From: Nocardia cyriacigeorgica
Lineage (GTDB): Bacteria; Actinomycetota; Actinomycetes; Mycobacteriales; Mycobacteriaceae
DNA length: 64,000 nt
Assembly (NCBI RefSeq): GCF_029868385.1
Contig: NZ_JARWNX010000064.1
Coordinates: 62,001 to 126,000, forward strand
Reading direction: 5' to 3'
A program made the translations under genes and the position numbers. Below the pieces are notes generated by a model. It saw only the letters and a program-made list of their open reading frames with translations, did no database searches and was not told the origin of the DNA. Of the stretch, positions 1-8,988 are shown in pieces. The stretch's first letter is position 1. Each line of letters starts with the position of its first letter.

Positions 1-32
1 TGTTCGAGATCGATCCGAGCTGGCATATCCAC
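1..32 (-). CDS. Possible N-terminus of a divergent regulator (partial)
   Basis: Reading leftwards off the window edge, an open frame begins at GTG (32-30) or in-frame ATG (26-24) and encodes MPARIDLE before the sequence ends. It starts immediately beside the palindrome at 37-52, which has a near-copy in front of the ABC-F gene. A self-regulating repressor (for example TetR family) would fit that layout, but only eight residues are visible, so no family can be assigned. The call rests on position relative to the operator, not on a domain. Confidence 0.25.
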   Translation of the reverse strand, partial: MDMPARIDLE

Positions 33-36
33 AAAA

Positions 37-52
37 TATCGCAGCTGTGATA
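37..52. promoter_or_regulatory. Palindromic operator, left copy
   Basis: TATCGC-AGCT-GTGATA is a 6-4-6 inverted repeat with one mismatch. The right half (GCTGTGATAA) is identical to that of the perfect palindrome at 1806-1821. The site lies 5 bases in front of the possible leftward start at 32. Sites of this size and symmetry are typical of dimeric repressors such as TetR or GntR proteins; the regulator is inferred. Confidence 0.55.
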
Positions 53-113
53 AGTAAGCGAAACCGCCGCCACACCGGCCTCGACTCCGCACGGCGACGG
101 AATTCGATGCCGA

Positions 114-1792
114 TCAGCCGCGTCGCCGCACGACGCGTTCCTCGTCCCACACCGGAGCCGACGATTCGTAGACGGTGCCGTCGGAACCGAAGACAAGGAA
201 CCGGCCGAAGTCCCGCGCGAACCAACGGTCGTGCGTCACCGCGAGCACGGTCCCCTCGAAGCCGCGAAGCGCCTGCTGCAAGGCCTCGGCGGAGACGAGG
301 TCGAGGTTGTCGGTCGGTTCGTCCAGCAAGAGCAGTGTCGTACCGCCGAGTTCGAGCAGGAGGATCTGGAAGCGCGCCTGCTGACCCCCGGACAGCGAGT
401 CGAACTCTTGCTCCGCCGCGACAGCCAGCCCATAGCGCGCCAGGACCCGTGCAGCCTCCTCACGCGCCAGCCCCGCCCGGCGCTCGTCGCCCCGGTGCAG
501 GATGGACACGAGCGTGCGGCCGACGAGGTCGGGCCGCCCGTGGGTCTGCGCGAACCAGCCTGGACGTACCCTCGCGCCAAGCCTCGCCGTCCCTTGGTGC
601 AATACCGGCTCCGGCACAAGGTCGCCCGACGGCTCGCGTTCGGACTCGGGGACACTGCCGCCCCCGGCGAGCAGCCGCAGGAAGTGCGATTTGCCCGAGC
701 CGTTGGAGCCGAGGACGGCGACTCGGTCGCCGAACCAGACCTCCAGATCGAACGGCCGCATCAGTCCGGTGAGTTCCAGGCCTTCGCAGATCACGGCCCG
801 CCGTCCGGTCCGCCCGCCGCGCAGTCGCATCGCCAACTGCTGCTGGCGCGGCCGCGCGGGCGGCGGGCCCGCGTTCTCGAACCGGTCGAGACGGGTCTGC
901 GCGGCACGGTAGCGCGAGGCCATATCCGAGTTGTACGAGGCCTTCTGCCGGTACATCTGCACCAACGCTTTCAGCTTTGCGCGCTCCTCGTCCCAGCGGC
1001 TGCGCATCTCGTCGAACCGCTCGAACCGTTCGGTCCGCGCCTGGTGGTAGGTGTCGAAACCGCCCGGGTGGATCCAGGCGGTGTTGCCCGCCGCACCGAG
1101 TTCGACCGTGATGATGCCGGCCGCCGTCCGCGCCAACAGCTCACGGTCGTGGCTGACATACAGAACGGTCTTCGGCGTTTCGCGGAGCCGGTTCTCCAGC
1201 CAGCGCTTACCTGGAACGTCCAAGTAGTTGTCCGGCTCGTCGAGCAGCAGCACCTGGTCCGGGCCCCGCAGCAGCGCCTCGAGGACGAGCCGCTTCTGCT
1301 CACCACCGGACAGCGAGTCCACCGTGCGCTCCCGGCACCGGTCGAACGATATGCCGAGAGCCTCGGTGGTACAGACATCCCACAGCACCTCGGCGTCGTA
1401 ACCGCCGACATCGCCCCACTCGGCCAACGCCGCCGCGTAAGCCATATGCGCATCGGTGTCCCCGTTCGACCCATGGCGGCCTCCGACGCATCCACCACGG
1501 AGGCGGCCCGGCGGATACGAGGGTCGGCCACCGATAACAACAGATCACGTACCCGGGCGCCCTCTCGGGCGATGAACTGCCGCATGACACCCAGGCTTCC
1601 GCTCCGATTCACCGCGCCGCCGTGCGGTGCCAGATCTCCGGCGATGAGGCGTAGCAACGTCGTCTTGCCCGACCCGTTGGCACCGATCAGCGCGACCTTG
1701 TCCCCGTCTCCGACCCGGAACGAGATCTCATCCAGCAGCACCCGGCCGTCGGGAAGCTCATAAGAAACAGAGTTGAGGTCGATGTGTTCCAC
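114..1792 (-). pseudogene. ABC-F family ATPase, interrupted by one frameshift
   Basis: ABC-F proteins are soluble twin-ATPase proteins that act on the ribosome; several give antibiotic resistance by target protection. The first part starts at GTG 1792 and carries Walker A GANGSGKTT. The second part, in another frame, carries the first signature LSGGEQKR, Walker B LLLDEP, a linker, the second Walker A GSNGSGKS, LSGGQQAR and LLLLDEPT. The frames join near 1460: adding one G to the four-base run at 1460-1463 (C on the + strand) gives the continuous join RTGDTDAHMAYAAALAEWGD. The repaired product would be about 559 aa, normal for the family. There are no membrane segments. The second Walker A ends KSH instead of KST. 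A palindrome lies directly upstream and a near-copy lies beyond the stop. Either a recent pseudogene or a base-calling error. Confidence 0.8.
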
Positions 1793-1805
1793 AAGCGCAT
1801 TATTC

Positions 1806-1821
1806 TATCACGGCTGTGATA
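1806..1821. promoter_or_regulatory. Palindromic operator upstream of the ABC-F gene
   Basis: TATCAC-GGCT-GTGATA is a perfect 6-4-6 inverted repeat, 13 bases upstream of the GTG start at 1792. It would overlap the promoter or leader of the ABC-F gene. Its near-copy at 37-52 marks the far end of the same gene, so one repressor probably controls both outward promoters. Confidence 0.6.
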
Positions 1822-1920
1822 AATAGCCCTGCGACTTCGTACAGCCTGCTGATGTCGATCCAGCCGGACGCGCTGGTAGGCCCCTGCTTTTCTCCGAGCC
1901 GCTCGTCCGGCCTGGACGAA

Positions 1921-3123
1921 TCAGTCCAGCGAGGACAGTGCACGCCCGAGCTGGTCGATCTCGAACTTCGTCGTATACGGCGCGAGGCCGACGGTCACCG
2001 CGCCGCCCTCGTCGTTGACGCCGAGCGCGTCGAGCAGTCTGCTGCCGCCGTGCGTCCCGCTGAGCACGCCGATGCGGTTGTCGGCGAGCTTGGCGGCGAT
2101 CTTCTCCGCCTGAAAACCGACCATGGTGAAGCTGACGGTCGGGATGCGGGTGGAGGCGCGGCCGATGACGGTGAGGTTGTCGATCTTGTCCAGGGTGTCC
2201 ATCAGATGCTCGAACAGCTGGTCGTGATAGTCCTGCAACGAGGTGATGGAGATTTCCAGGCGCTCGCGGCGGGTGCCGGTGGCGCGTTCGTCCAGGCCCG
2301 CCAGATAGTCGATCGAGGTGGTGAGCCCGGCCAGCAGGGAGTACTGATGGCCGCCGACCTCCAGTCGTTCGGCGCCCTTGGCGTACGGATTGAGCGACAT
2401 CGACGGGATACGGTCCAGGAAGGCCGGATCGCGGAAGACCAGCGCGCCGATCTGCGGTCCACCCCAGGACGGCGCGCTCAGCGCGACCACATCGGCGTTC
2501 AGCTCATCGATGTCGATCAGCGCATAGGGCGCCGCGCCGAACGCGTCGGCCACCAGCAGACCGCCCACCTCGTGCACCCGATCCGCGGCCACCCGTACGG
2601 CGGGCGCGGAGCCGACGATGGGCGAGGCGGCGGTGAGCGCGACCAGGCGCGCGGTCGGGCCGATCAGCTCCTCGAACTGCCACGACGGCATCTCGCAGGT
2701 CTCGATCTCGACCTCGGCCCAGCGCACGTGCGCGCCGTACCGGTTGGCGATGCGCAGCCAGGGGGCGACGTTGGCCTCGTCATCCAGGCGCGACAGCACG
2801 ATCCCGGTACCGAGCCCGAGACGCGAACTCAGCGATTCGGCCAGCCAGGCCAGCAATACCGCACGATCCGGTCCGAGCACGACACCGGCGGGATCACCGC
2901 CGACCAGATCGGCGACAGCCTCGCGCGCCGCGTCCAGAATGGCGGCGCTGCGCTTGGCCGCACCATGGCGGCCGACATGCGAAAACGACGAGGTGCGGAA
3001 ACCTGTTGAGACAGCTCGGGATACCAGATCAGGAACCAGCATGCCCGCTTGCGGGTCGAGATGGATCCAGCCGTCGCCCAGGGACGGTATCAGGCCCCGA
3101 ACCCGTGCGACGTCGTAAGTCAT
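1921..3123 (-). CDS. Cysteine desulfurase-like PLP-dependent aminotransferase (Rv3778c type)
   Basis: A 400-aa class V aminotransferase-fold protein resembling the NifS/SufS-like family. Starting at ATG 3123 gives MTYDVARVRGLIPSL, the usual N-terminus of this family; the open frame extends upstream without support. The FRTSSFSHVG segment near residue 45, the ADAFGAAPYALIDID strand and the SAPSWGGPQIGALVF segment match the cofactor-binding region of cysteine desulfurase-like proteins. The expected Lys-bearing motif is replaced by SAPSWGG, so desulfurase activity is uncertain. In M. tuberculosis the equivalent gene (Rv3778c) lies beside the bpa/galactan cluster, as here. It is divergent from bpa. 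Confidence 0.75.
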   Translation of the reverse strand: MTYDVARVRGLIPSLGDGWIHLDPQAGMLVPDLVSRAVSTGFRTSSFSHVGRHGAAKRSAAILDAAREAVADLVGGDPAGVVLGPDRAVLLAWLAESLSSRLGLGTGIVLSRLDDEANVAPWLRIANRYGAHVRWAEVEIETCEMPSWQFEELIGPTARLVALTAASPIVGSAPAVRVAADRVHEVGGLLVADAFGAAPYALIDIDELNADVVALSAPSWGGPQIGALVFRDPAFLDRIPSMSLNPYAKGAERLEVGGHQYSLLAGLTTSIDYLAGLDERATGTRRERLEISITSLQDYHDQLFEHLMDTLDKIDNLTVIGRASTRIPTVSFTMVGFQAEKIAAKLADNRIGVLSGTHGGSRLLDALGVNDEGGAVTVGLAPYTTKFEIDQLGRALSSLD

Positions 3124-3206
3124 GCTGGCCACTCTAAGGGCAGCGGGCGAGGCTGCGTAACCCTCCCCACAGGCACCGTCTTCAGCACGTTCGCCGCCGA
3201 CGCGAC

Positions 3207-3821
3207 ATGATGGAGACCATGACGCACTCGGATGACGCATCGGATCCCGTCGTCGTAATCGGACCCGAAGGACGCCCCCTGCTGCTACCCGGCGGTAAGG
3301 ATTCGGACGCGCCTTTCACCGCCCAGGTGGTCTCCGACGACGGCGAAAAAGCCAACGACTCCGGCGAGCGCGACGACTCCGGCGAATCACTGGCCGATAT
3401 GGTCGAGCAGCCCGCGAAGGTCATGCGGATCGGCACCATGATCAAGCAGCTGCTCGAGGAGGTCCGCGCGGCCCCGCTCGACGATGCCAGCCGGGCCCGC
3501 CTGCGCGAGATCCACAAGTCCTCGATCCGCGAACTGGAGCAGGGCCTTGCCCCGGAACTGCGCGAGGAGCTGGAGCGGCTCACCCTGCCGCTGACCGATG
3601 AGTCGGTGCCGTCGGACGCCGAGCTGCGTATCGCCCAGGCTCAGCTGGTCGGCTGGCTGGAAGGTCTGTTCCACGGCATCCAGACCGCACTGTTCGCCCA
3701 GCAGATGGCGGCGCGGGCACAGCTCGAGCAGATGCGCCAGGGTGCGCTGCCGCCCGGTGTGCACGCCAGCGACCCCCGTGGCAGCCACCACACCATCGGT
3801 GGCACCGGCCAGTACCTGTAG
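3207..3821 (+). CDS. bpa: Bacterial proteasome activator Bpa/PafE
   Basis: ATP-independent activator that docks on the 20S proteasome and opens its gate for unfolded substrates. The 204-aa protein has an acidic, disordered first 65 residues and then a helical core (VEQPAKVMRIGTMIKQLLEEVR, followed by IRELEQGLAPELREELERL) typical of the family formerly called DUF2587. The C-terminus is GQYL, with the penultimate Tyr of the HbYX-type proteasome-docking tail. It is closely similar to M. tuberculosis Rv3780. Three ATGs (3207, 3210, 3219) are possible starts; the first is used here. It is followed 33 bases later by the galactan exporter genes, the same order as in mycobacteria. Confidence 0.93.
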   Translation: MMETMTHSDDASDPVVVIGPEGRPLLLPGGKDSDAPFTAQVVSDDGEKANDSGERDDSGESLADMVEQPAKVMRIGTMIKQLLEEVRAAPLDDASRARLREIHKSSIRELEQGLAPELREELERLTLPLTDESVPSDAELRIAQAQLVGWLEGLFHGIQTALFAQQMAARAQLEQMRQGALPPGVHASDPRGSHHTIGGTGQYL

Positions 3822-3854
3822 TGGTGGCCGGGCCCGGAACGTATCGGCCGAGTA

Positions 3855-4793
3855 GTGTCGAGCACCGTGCCCGCCGCTGCCGCTCGCCCCGACTCGGTTT
3901 CCGAAGTGAGTAACGAACAGACCTCAGAACCCACCGTCACCGCGCCCGTCGAGCCTGCCGAGCCGCTGGTGTCGGACTCGCAGTCCTTCGCCCGCGCGTT
4001 CCAGGACATGCGCAACGGCTTCGGCCAGCGCGAACTATGGCTCTCGCTGGGCTGGCAGGACATCAAGCAGCGCTACCGGCGTTCGGTGCTCGGCCCGTTC
4101 TGGATCACCATCGCCACCGGCGTGCAGGCCACGGCCATCGGCATTCTCTATTCGGCGCTGCTCGGGCAGCCGCTGCGGGAGTATCTGCCGTATGTGGCCG
4201 TCGGGTTGATCGTGTGGAATGTGATCCAGGCGAGCATTCTCGAAGGCTCCGATGTGTTCATCGCCAACGAGGGGCTGATCAAACAGTTGCCGTCGGCGTT
4301 GAGCGTGCACGTCTATCGCCTGGTGTGGCGGCAGTTCCTGTTCTTCGCGCACAATTTCGCGATCTATTTCGTGGTGCTGGTCGCCTTCGGGGTGTGGCAG
4401 AACCTGCACTGGACGGTGGTCTTCGCGATACCGGCCCTGCTGTTGATCTTCCTGAATTCCATGTGGGTGTCGATCCTGTTCGGCATCTTCAGCACCCGCT
4501 ACCGCGATATCGCGCCGATCCTCGGCAGTATGACCCTGATGCTGTTCGTGCTGACCCCGGTCATGTGGAACACCAAGAGCCTCCAGGAGCAGGGTGGCGA
4601 TGTGGCCGAACGGGCGAAGCTGGCCGAAATCGTGCCGACCTTCCACTATCTGGAAATCGTGCGCGCGCCGCTGCTCGGTGACGATCAGAAGCTCTACCAC
4701 TGGGTGATCGTCGGCGTGATCACCGTGGTCGGCTGGATCGCGGCCGTATTCGCCCTGAAGAAGTTCCGTTCGCGCGTGCCGTACTGGGTATAG
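3855..4793 (+). CDS. wzm: ABC-2 type polysaccharide exporter permease (Wzm, galactan export)
   Basis: Membrane subunit of the ABC exporter that flips the lipid-linked galactan precursor across the plasma membrane. The 312-aa protein has a hydrophilic first 50 residues, an amphipathic segment (RELWLSLGWQDIKQRYRRS, about 61-79), typical of Wzm/RfbD-type permeases, and then about six membrane helices ending in SRVPYWV. The start is GTG 3855, with GTG 3867 as an alternative. The ATPase gene follows after 14 bases and glfT1 overlaps that, making a three-gene operon (orthologues Rv3783, Rv3781, Rv3782; the gene order differs from M. tuberculosis). Confidence 0.9.
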   Translation: MSSTVPAAAARPDSVSEVSNEQTSEPTVTAPVEPAEPLVSDSQSFARAFQDMRNGFGQRELWLSLGWQDIKQRYRRSVLGPFWITIATGVQATAIGILYSALLGQPLREYLPYVAVGLIVWNVIQASILEGSDVFIANEGLIKQLPSALSVHVYRLVWRQFLFFAHNFAIYFVVLVAFGVWQNLHWTVVFAIPALLLIFLNSMWVSILFGIFSTRYRDIAPILGSMTLMLFVLTPVMWNTKSLQEQGGDVAERAKLAEIVPTFHYLEIVRAPLLGDDQKLYHWVIVGVITVVGWIAAVFALKKFRSRVPYWV

Positions 4794-4807
4794 GAGCCGA
4801 TGCAGCG

Positions 4808-5650
4808 ATGACAGATCATGTGAGCATCGAAACCCGCAACGCGTGGGTGGAGTTCCCCATCTTCGACGCGAAATCGCGGTCGTTGAAGAAGGCCTTCCTC
4901 GGTAAGGCGGGCGGCGCGATCGGACGCAATCAGTCCGATGTCGTCGTGGTCGAGGCCCTGCGCGATATCACCCTTTCCTTGAAGGAGGGTGATCGGATCG
5001 GCCTGGTCGGCCATAACGGCGCGGGCAAATCCACCCTGCTGCGGCTGCTGTCGGGCATCTATGAACCCTCGCGCGGCACCGCCCGCATTCGCGGTCGGGT
5101 GGCGCCCGTGTTCGACCTCGGCGTCGGGATGGACCCGGAGATCTCCGGCTACGAGAACATCATCATCCGCGGCCTGTTCCTCGGGCAGACCCGTAAGCAG
5201 ATGATGGCCAAGATCGACGAGATCGCCGACTTCACCGAACTCGGTGAATATCTGTCCATGCCGCTGCGCACCTACTCCACCGGTATGCGGGTGCGCCTGG
5301 CGATGGGCGTCGTCACCTCGATCGACCCGGAAATCCTGCTGCTGGACGAAGGCATCGGCGCCGTCGACGCCGAATTCATGAAAAAAGCCCGGCTGCGCCT
5401 CCAGAAATTGGTGGCCCGATCCGGCATCCTGGTCTTCGCCAGCCATTCCAATGAATTCCTCGCCCAGCTCTGCGATTCGGCCCTGTGGATCGATCACGGA
5501 CAGGTCCGGTTGCACGGCGGCATCGAGGAAGTGGTGCGGGCATACGAGGGCCCGGAGGCGGGTAATCACGTCGCGACCGTCCTTGCCGAATTGGCGGCCG
5601 AGAAGGCCGCCGATGACGCCGAACGAGAACTGGAGCCGAACCAGACATGA
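4808..5650 (+). CDS. wzt: ABC polysaccharide exporter ATPase (Wzt, galactan export)
   Basis: ATP-hydrolysing subunit that pairs with the upstream permease. Walker A GHNGAGKST lies at about 68-76, the signature is the divergent YSTGMRVRLAM typical of RfbE/TagH-type exporters, Walker B is ILLLDE, and the switch His is in FASHSN. At 280 aa it lacks the long C-terminal carbohydrate-binding domain of O-antigen Wzt proteins, as does Rv3781. An AG-rich leader (GGAGCCGATGCAGCG) precedes the ATG. The last codons overlap the glfT1 start by 4 bases (ATGA), so the two are translationally coupled. Confidence 0.92.
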   Translation: MTDHVSIETRNAWVEFPIFDAKSRSLKKAFLGKAGGAIGRNQSDVVVVEALRDITLSLKEGDRIGLVGHNGAGKSTLLRLLSGIYEPSRGTARIRGRVAPVFDLGVGMDPEISGYENIIIRGLFLGQTRKQMMAKIDEIADFTELGEYLSMPLRTYSTGMRVRLAMGVVTSIDPEILLLDEGIGAVDAEFMKKARLRLQKLVARSGILVFASHSNEFLAQLCDSALWIDHGQVRLHGGIEEVVRAYEGPEAGNHVATVLAELAAEKAADDAERELEPNQT

Positions 5651-6633
5651 CTGAGCCGACCGGGCCGAACACCCCGATCGCTGCCGGGGCGTCCCCGGTC
5701 GGGTCCGCGGCTTCCGCCGAACAGGTGGCGGTCGATACCGGCGCGACCGCCCGTATCGTCGCCGTCGTCGTCACCCATAAGCGGCGCGAACTGCTGACCG
5801 AATCGTTGAAGGTGCTCTCCTCGCAGTCGCGTCCGGTCGACCATCTGATCGTCGTCGACAACGGCAACGAGCCGGAGGTCGCCGACCTGGTCCGCGATCA
5901 GCCACTCGAGACCACCTATCTGGGCTCGGCGCACAACCTCGGCGGAGCGGGCGGATTCGCGCTCGGCATCCTGCACGCGCTGAGCCTCGGCGCCGACTGG
6001 GTGTGGCTGGCCGATGACGACGGCAGGCCCGAAGGCCCGGAGGTGCTGGCCACGCTGCTGGACTGTGCGGGCAGGCACGGCCTGGTCGAGGTCTCGCCCG
6101 TGGTCTGCGATATCGACGAACCCGACCGGCTGGCGTTCCCGCTGCGACGCGGAGTGGTGTGGCGGCGGCTGCGCTCCGAACTCGGCGAGGAGGATTTCCT
6201 GCCCGGAATCGCCTCACTGTTCAACGGCGCGCTCATCTCCGCCACGGCGATCGACGTCATCGGCGTCCCCGATCTGCGTTTGTTCGTGCGCGGCGACGAG
6301 GTGGAGGTGCACCGCCGCCTGGTCCGTTCCGGGTTGCCGTTCGGTACCTGTTTGCAGACCGCCTACCTGCATCCCAACGGTGCCGCCGAATTCAAGCCCA
6401 TCCTCGGCGGGCGCATGCACACCCAGTACCCGGACGACCCGGTGAAGCGGTACTTCACCTACCGCAACCGCGGCTACCTCATGTCCCAGCCGGGTATGCG
6501 CAAACTCCTGCCCCAGGAATGGGTGCGTTTCTCCTGGTTCTTCCTCGTCACCCGCCGCGATCCGGCCGGTCTGCGCGAATGGTTCCATCTGCGCAGCCTC
6601 GGGCGGCACGAGCAGTTCGGGAAGCCCGAGTAG
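5647..6633 (+). CDS. glfT1: Galactofuranosyltransferase GlfT1
   Basis: GT2-family enzyme that adds the first galactofuranose residues to the rhamnosyl-GlcNAc-PP-decaprenol linker. After a disordered N-terminus of about 35 residues comes the GT-A core: VAVVVTHKRRELL, VDNGNEPEV, the NLGGAGGF loop and the metal-binding LADDDGRPEG (DDD at 113-115). The acidic residues of RGDEVEVHRR fit the acceptor/base region, and ILGGRMHTQYPDDPVKRYFTYRNRG is characteristic of this family. Length (328 aa) is close to Rv3782. It ends the wzm-wzt-glfT1 operon. Confidence 0.92.
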   Translation: MTEPTGPNTPIAAGASPVGSAASAEQVAVDTGATARIVAVVVTHKRRELLTESLKVLSSQSRPVDHLIVVDNGNEPEVADLVRDQPLETTYLGSAHNLGGAGGFALGILHALSLGADWVWLADDDGRPEGPEVLATLLDCAGRHGLVEVSPVVCDIDEPDRLAFPLRRGVVWRRLRSELGEEDFLPGIASLFNGALISATAIDVIGVPDLRLFVRGDEVEVHRRLVRSGLPFGTCLQTAYLHPNGAAEFKPILGGRMHTQYPDDPVKRYFTYRNRGYLMSQPGMRKLLPQEWVRFSWFFLVTRRDPAGLREWFHLRSLGRHEQFGKPE

Positions 6634-6851
6634 CGGGCGGCAGCGAAATTCGGTTGCGCGGGATCGGTACCGATGTGAGAGTTGGGGGAACTTCGAGGTG
6701 AACGAGGAGGTGGAGTTCGTGGTGATTGTGGCGCGGTTCGTCGTGTCCAGGCCGAGTGTGCGCGTGCATGCCGCCGGACCGAACTCCATCTCGTACTCAA
6801 CTCGCTGAGCTCCGTGCCGGGGCTCAGCGCCCTCACGGAGGTTCTCTCATC

Positions 6852-7898
6852 ATGGTCGATTACGACCAGCTGGTTCCCTATGGCTGGACCGAACGCGTCC
6901 GGCTCGAATACGCCGCACTGCTCGAGGCCGATCGCGTACCCGCACGGGTGATCCGGATGGACCGCGGCGAATGCGATGTCGCCACACCCACCGGACCGGG
7001 CCGGGCGATATGCCCGCGCTCGGATTCCGAGATCAGCGGGCTGTGCACCGGCGACTGGGTGCTCATCGACCCGGCGATGAACGTGCGCCGGATGTTGCCG
7101 CGCCGCTCGGCGATCATGCGGTCCACCGCGTCACGTGATTCGCGGGCACAGGTGCTCGCCGCCAATGTCGACACGGTGCTGGTGTGCACCGCCGCCGACG
7201 GTGACGTCGACCTCGGCCGGATCGAACGGATGCTCACCCTGGCCTGGGAGTCCGAGGCGCAACCCGTGGTGGTACTCACCAAAGCCGATGCGGCCGAACA
7301 TCTCCGGCTCGACGAGGTGCGCGCCGTCGCGCCGGGTGCGGCCGTGGTCGCGGTGAGCGCGACCACCGGGTACGACCTCGAGGTGCTCATCGCGCTACTG
7401 GACGGAACCGTCGCGCTGATCGGCCCGTCCGGCGCCGGGAAGTCGACCCTCGCCAATGCCCTGCTCGGCGCGGAAGTCTTCGCCACCAACGATGTTCGCG
7501 CGGTGGACAAGAAGGGCAAACACACCACCGTGCATCGCGAACTGCGGCCGCTGCCCGGTGGCGGAACCCTGATCGATACGCCCGGTCTGCGTGGCGTCGG
7601 CATCTGGGACGCGAGCGACGGTATCGAACGCGCCTTCAGTGATATCGAATCCCTCGCCGCCGACTGCCGATTCAACGATTGCGCCCACGGCACCGAACCC
7701 GGCTGCGCCGTGCGCGCCGCCATCGACAGCGGTGAACTCACCGACCGCCGCTTCGACAACTACCGCAAACTCGCGCGCGAGAACGAGTGGATGGCGGCTC
7801 GTACCGATAAGCGGCTGCGTGCCGAACGCGAGAAGGTGTGGCGCGATATCACCAAACAGCAGCGTCGCATGGTGCGGGAGAAGAACTCGCGACGCTGA
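6852..7898 (+). CDS. rsgA: Ribosome small-subunit-dependent GTPase RsgA
   Basis: Circularly permuted GTPase assisting late maturation of the 30S ribosomal subunit. The G motifs occur in the permuted order G4 TKAD (133-136), G1 GPSGAGKST (181-189), G3 DTPG (about 232). The C-terminal zinc-binding cluster CRFNDCAHGTEPGC has the expected Cys/His spacing, and an OB-fold-like segment lies near residues 30-85. ATG 6852 (348 aa) is chosen because ACGGAGG lies about 10 bases before it; the frame stays open further upstream but without support. A perfect 14-bp hairpin follows the stop. Confidence 0.92.
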   Translation: MVDYDQLVPYGWTERVRLEYAALLEADRVPARVIRMDRGECDVATPTGPGRAICPRSDSEISGLCTGDWVLIDPAMNVRRMLPRRSAIMRSTASRDSRAQVLAANVDTVLVCTAADGDVDLGRIERMLTLAWESEAQPVVVLTKADAAEHLRLDEVRAVAPGAAVVAVSATTGYDLEVLIALLDGTVALIGPSGAGKSTLANALLGAEVFATNDVRAVDKKGKHTTVHRELRPLPGGGTLIDTPGLRGVGIWDASDGIERAFSDIESLAADCRFNDCAHGTEPGCAVRAAIDSGELTDRRFDNYRKLARENEWMAARTDKRLRAEREKVWRDITKQQRRMVREKNSRR

Positions 7899-7904
7899 TC
7901 GGGT

Positions 7905-7939
7905 CGGCCGGGTTACCGGGTCACTCGGTAACCCGGCCG
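7905..7939 (+). terminator. Terminator hairpin after rsgA
   Basis: A perfect 14-bp inverted repeat (CGGCCGGGTTACCG and its complement) with a 7-base loop, starting 6 bases after the rsgA stop. There is no U-tract, which is common in high-GC actinobacteria. Confidence 0.75.
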
Positions 7940-8021
7940 AACACTCCCCCGGCTCACCTGTCGGCTCGCGCCCGATCCCGGGCCTCGCAGCGGGCGACCT
8001 CTACTGGTCTTCCCGAACACC

Positions 8022-8041
8022 CTATGCAACTGGTTGCATAG
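8022..8041. promoter_or_regulatory. Perfect 20-bp palindrome, MarR-type operator candidate
   Basis: CTATGCAAC-TG-GTTGCATAG is a perfect palindrome of 9-bp arms, 79 bases upstream of the SDR start at 8120. TGCAAC/GTTGCA arms with a 2-base spacer resemble known MarR-family operators. No MarR gene is in this window, so the regulator would act from elsewhere. Confidence 0.65.
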
Positions 8042-8119
8042 GGCCTTGGTCTACCCTTAGTGTCGAGAAGCGGATGGCCGCGGATGCCGTAGCCGCGGCG
8101 GACACGACAGGAGCAGTCA

Positions 8120-8965
8120 ATGACCGAATCGAAGCCGCTCGCGGGTAAGACGCTGATCATGTCGGGCGGTAGCCGCGGCATCGGGCTGGAGATCGCCAAG
8201 CGGGCCGCGGCGGACGGCGCGAACATCACGCTCATCGCCAAGACCGATCAGCCCCATCCCAGGCTCCCCGGCACCATCCACACCGCGGCCGCGGAACTGG
8301 AGGCCGCCGGCGGCAAGGTGCTGCCGTTCGTCGGCGATGTGCGCATCGACGAATCGGTCGCGACGGCGGTCGAGCAGACGATCGAGCGGTTCGGCGGCAT
8401 CGACATCGTGGTCAACAACGCCTCGGCCATCGACCTGTCGCCCACCGATGCGCTACCGATGAAGAAATACGACCTCATGCAGGACATCAACTGCCGCGGC
8501 AGCTTCCTGCTGTCGAAGCTGTGCATCCCCGCGCTGCGCGAATCCGCCGCGGCCGGGCGCAATCCGCACATCCTCACCCTGTCGCCGCCGCTGAACCTCG
8601 ACCCGAAATGGGCGGGCTCCTCGCTCGGCTACACCATCGCCAAGTACGGCATGTCGCTCACCACCCTCGGCCTCGCCGAAGAGCTGAAGTCCGACGGCAT
8701 CGGCGTCAACTCCCTGTGGCCGCGCACCACCATCGCCACCGCCGCGGTGAAGAACCTGCTCGGCGGCGAGGACATGGTCGCCACCTCCCGCACCCCCGAC
8801 ATCTACGCCGACGCCGCCTACCTGGTCCTGACCTCCCCCTCGACCGAAACCACCGGCAACTTCTTCATCGACGACGACGTCCTCGCCGCCCACGGCATCA
8901 CCGACCTGGACAAATACCGCGTCACCCCCGGCGACGGCCCCCTCACCACCGACCTGTTCCTGTAG
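8120..8965 (+). CDS. Short-chain dehydrogenase/reductase, HSDL2-like
   Basis: A 281-aa NAD(P)-dependent oxidoreductase. The cofactor motif is SGGSRGIGLEIAKR (about 15-28), followed by NNASAI and the catalytic Tyr-x3-Lys in GYTIAKYG. The segment TDQPHPRLPGTIHTAAAELEAAGG is characteristic of the HSDL2-like branch that includes many actinobacterial SDRs; the substrate cannot be deduced. Usual catalytic Ser position reads TLSPPLN. AGGAG lies 7 bases before the ATG. The gene is monocistronic between two hairpins and has a strong palindromic operator upstream, so it is probably inducible. Confidence 0.85.
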   Translation: MTESKPLAGKTLIMSGGSRGIGLEIAKRAAADGANITLIAKTDQPHPRLPGTIHTAAAELEAAGGKVLPFVGDVRIDESVATAVEQTIERFGGIDIVVNNASAIDLSPTDALPMKKYDLMQDINCRGSFLLSKLCIPALRESAAAGRNPHILTLSPPLNLDPKWAGSSLGYTIAKYGMSLTTLGLAEELKSDGIGVNSLWPRTTIATAAVKNLLGGEDMVATSRTPDIYADAAYLVLTSPSTETTGNFFIDDDVLAAHGITDLDKYRVTPGDGPLTTDLFL

Positions 8966-8988
8966 CCGCGGCGCTATGCGCACACGAA

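Noticed and set aside
1903..1919. Small TCGTCC/GGACGA hairpin as a terminator
   Set aside because: Only six base pairs, within expectation at this GC.
6682..6851. Candidate gene between glfT1 and rsgA
   Set aside because: The frames are Arg-rich and unsupported; the rsgA ribosome-binding site lies at the end of this stretch.
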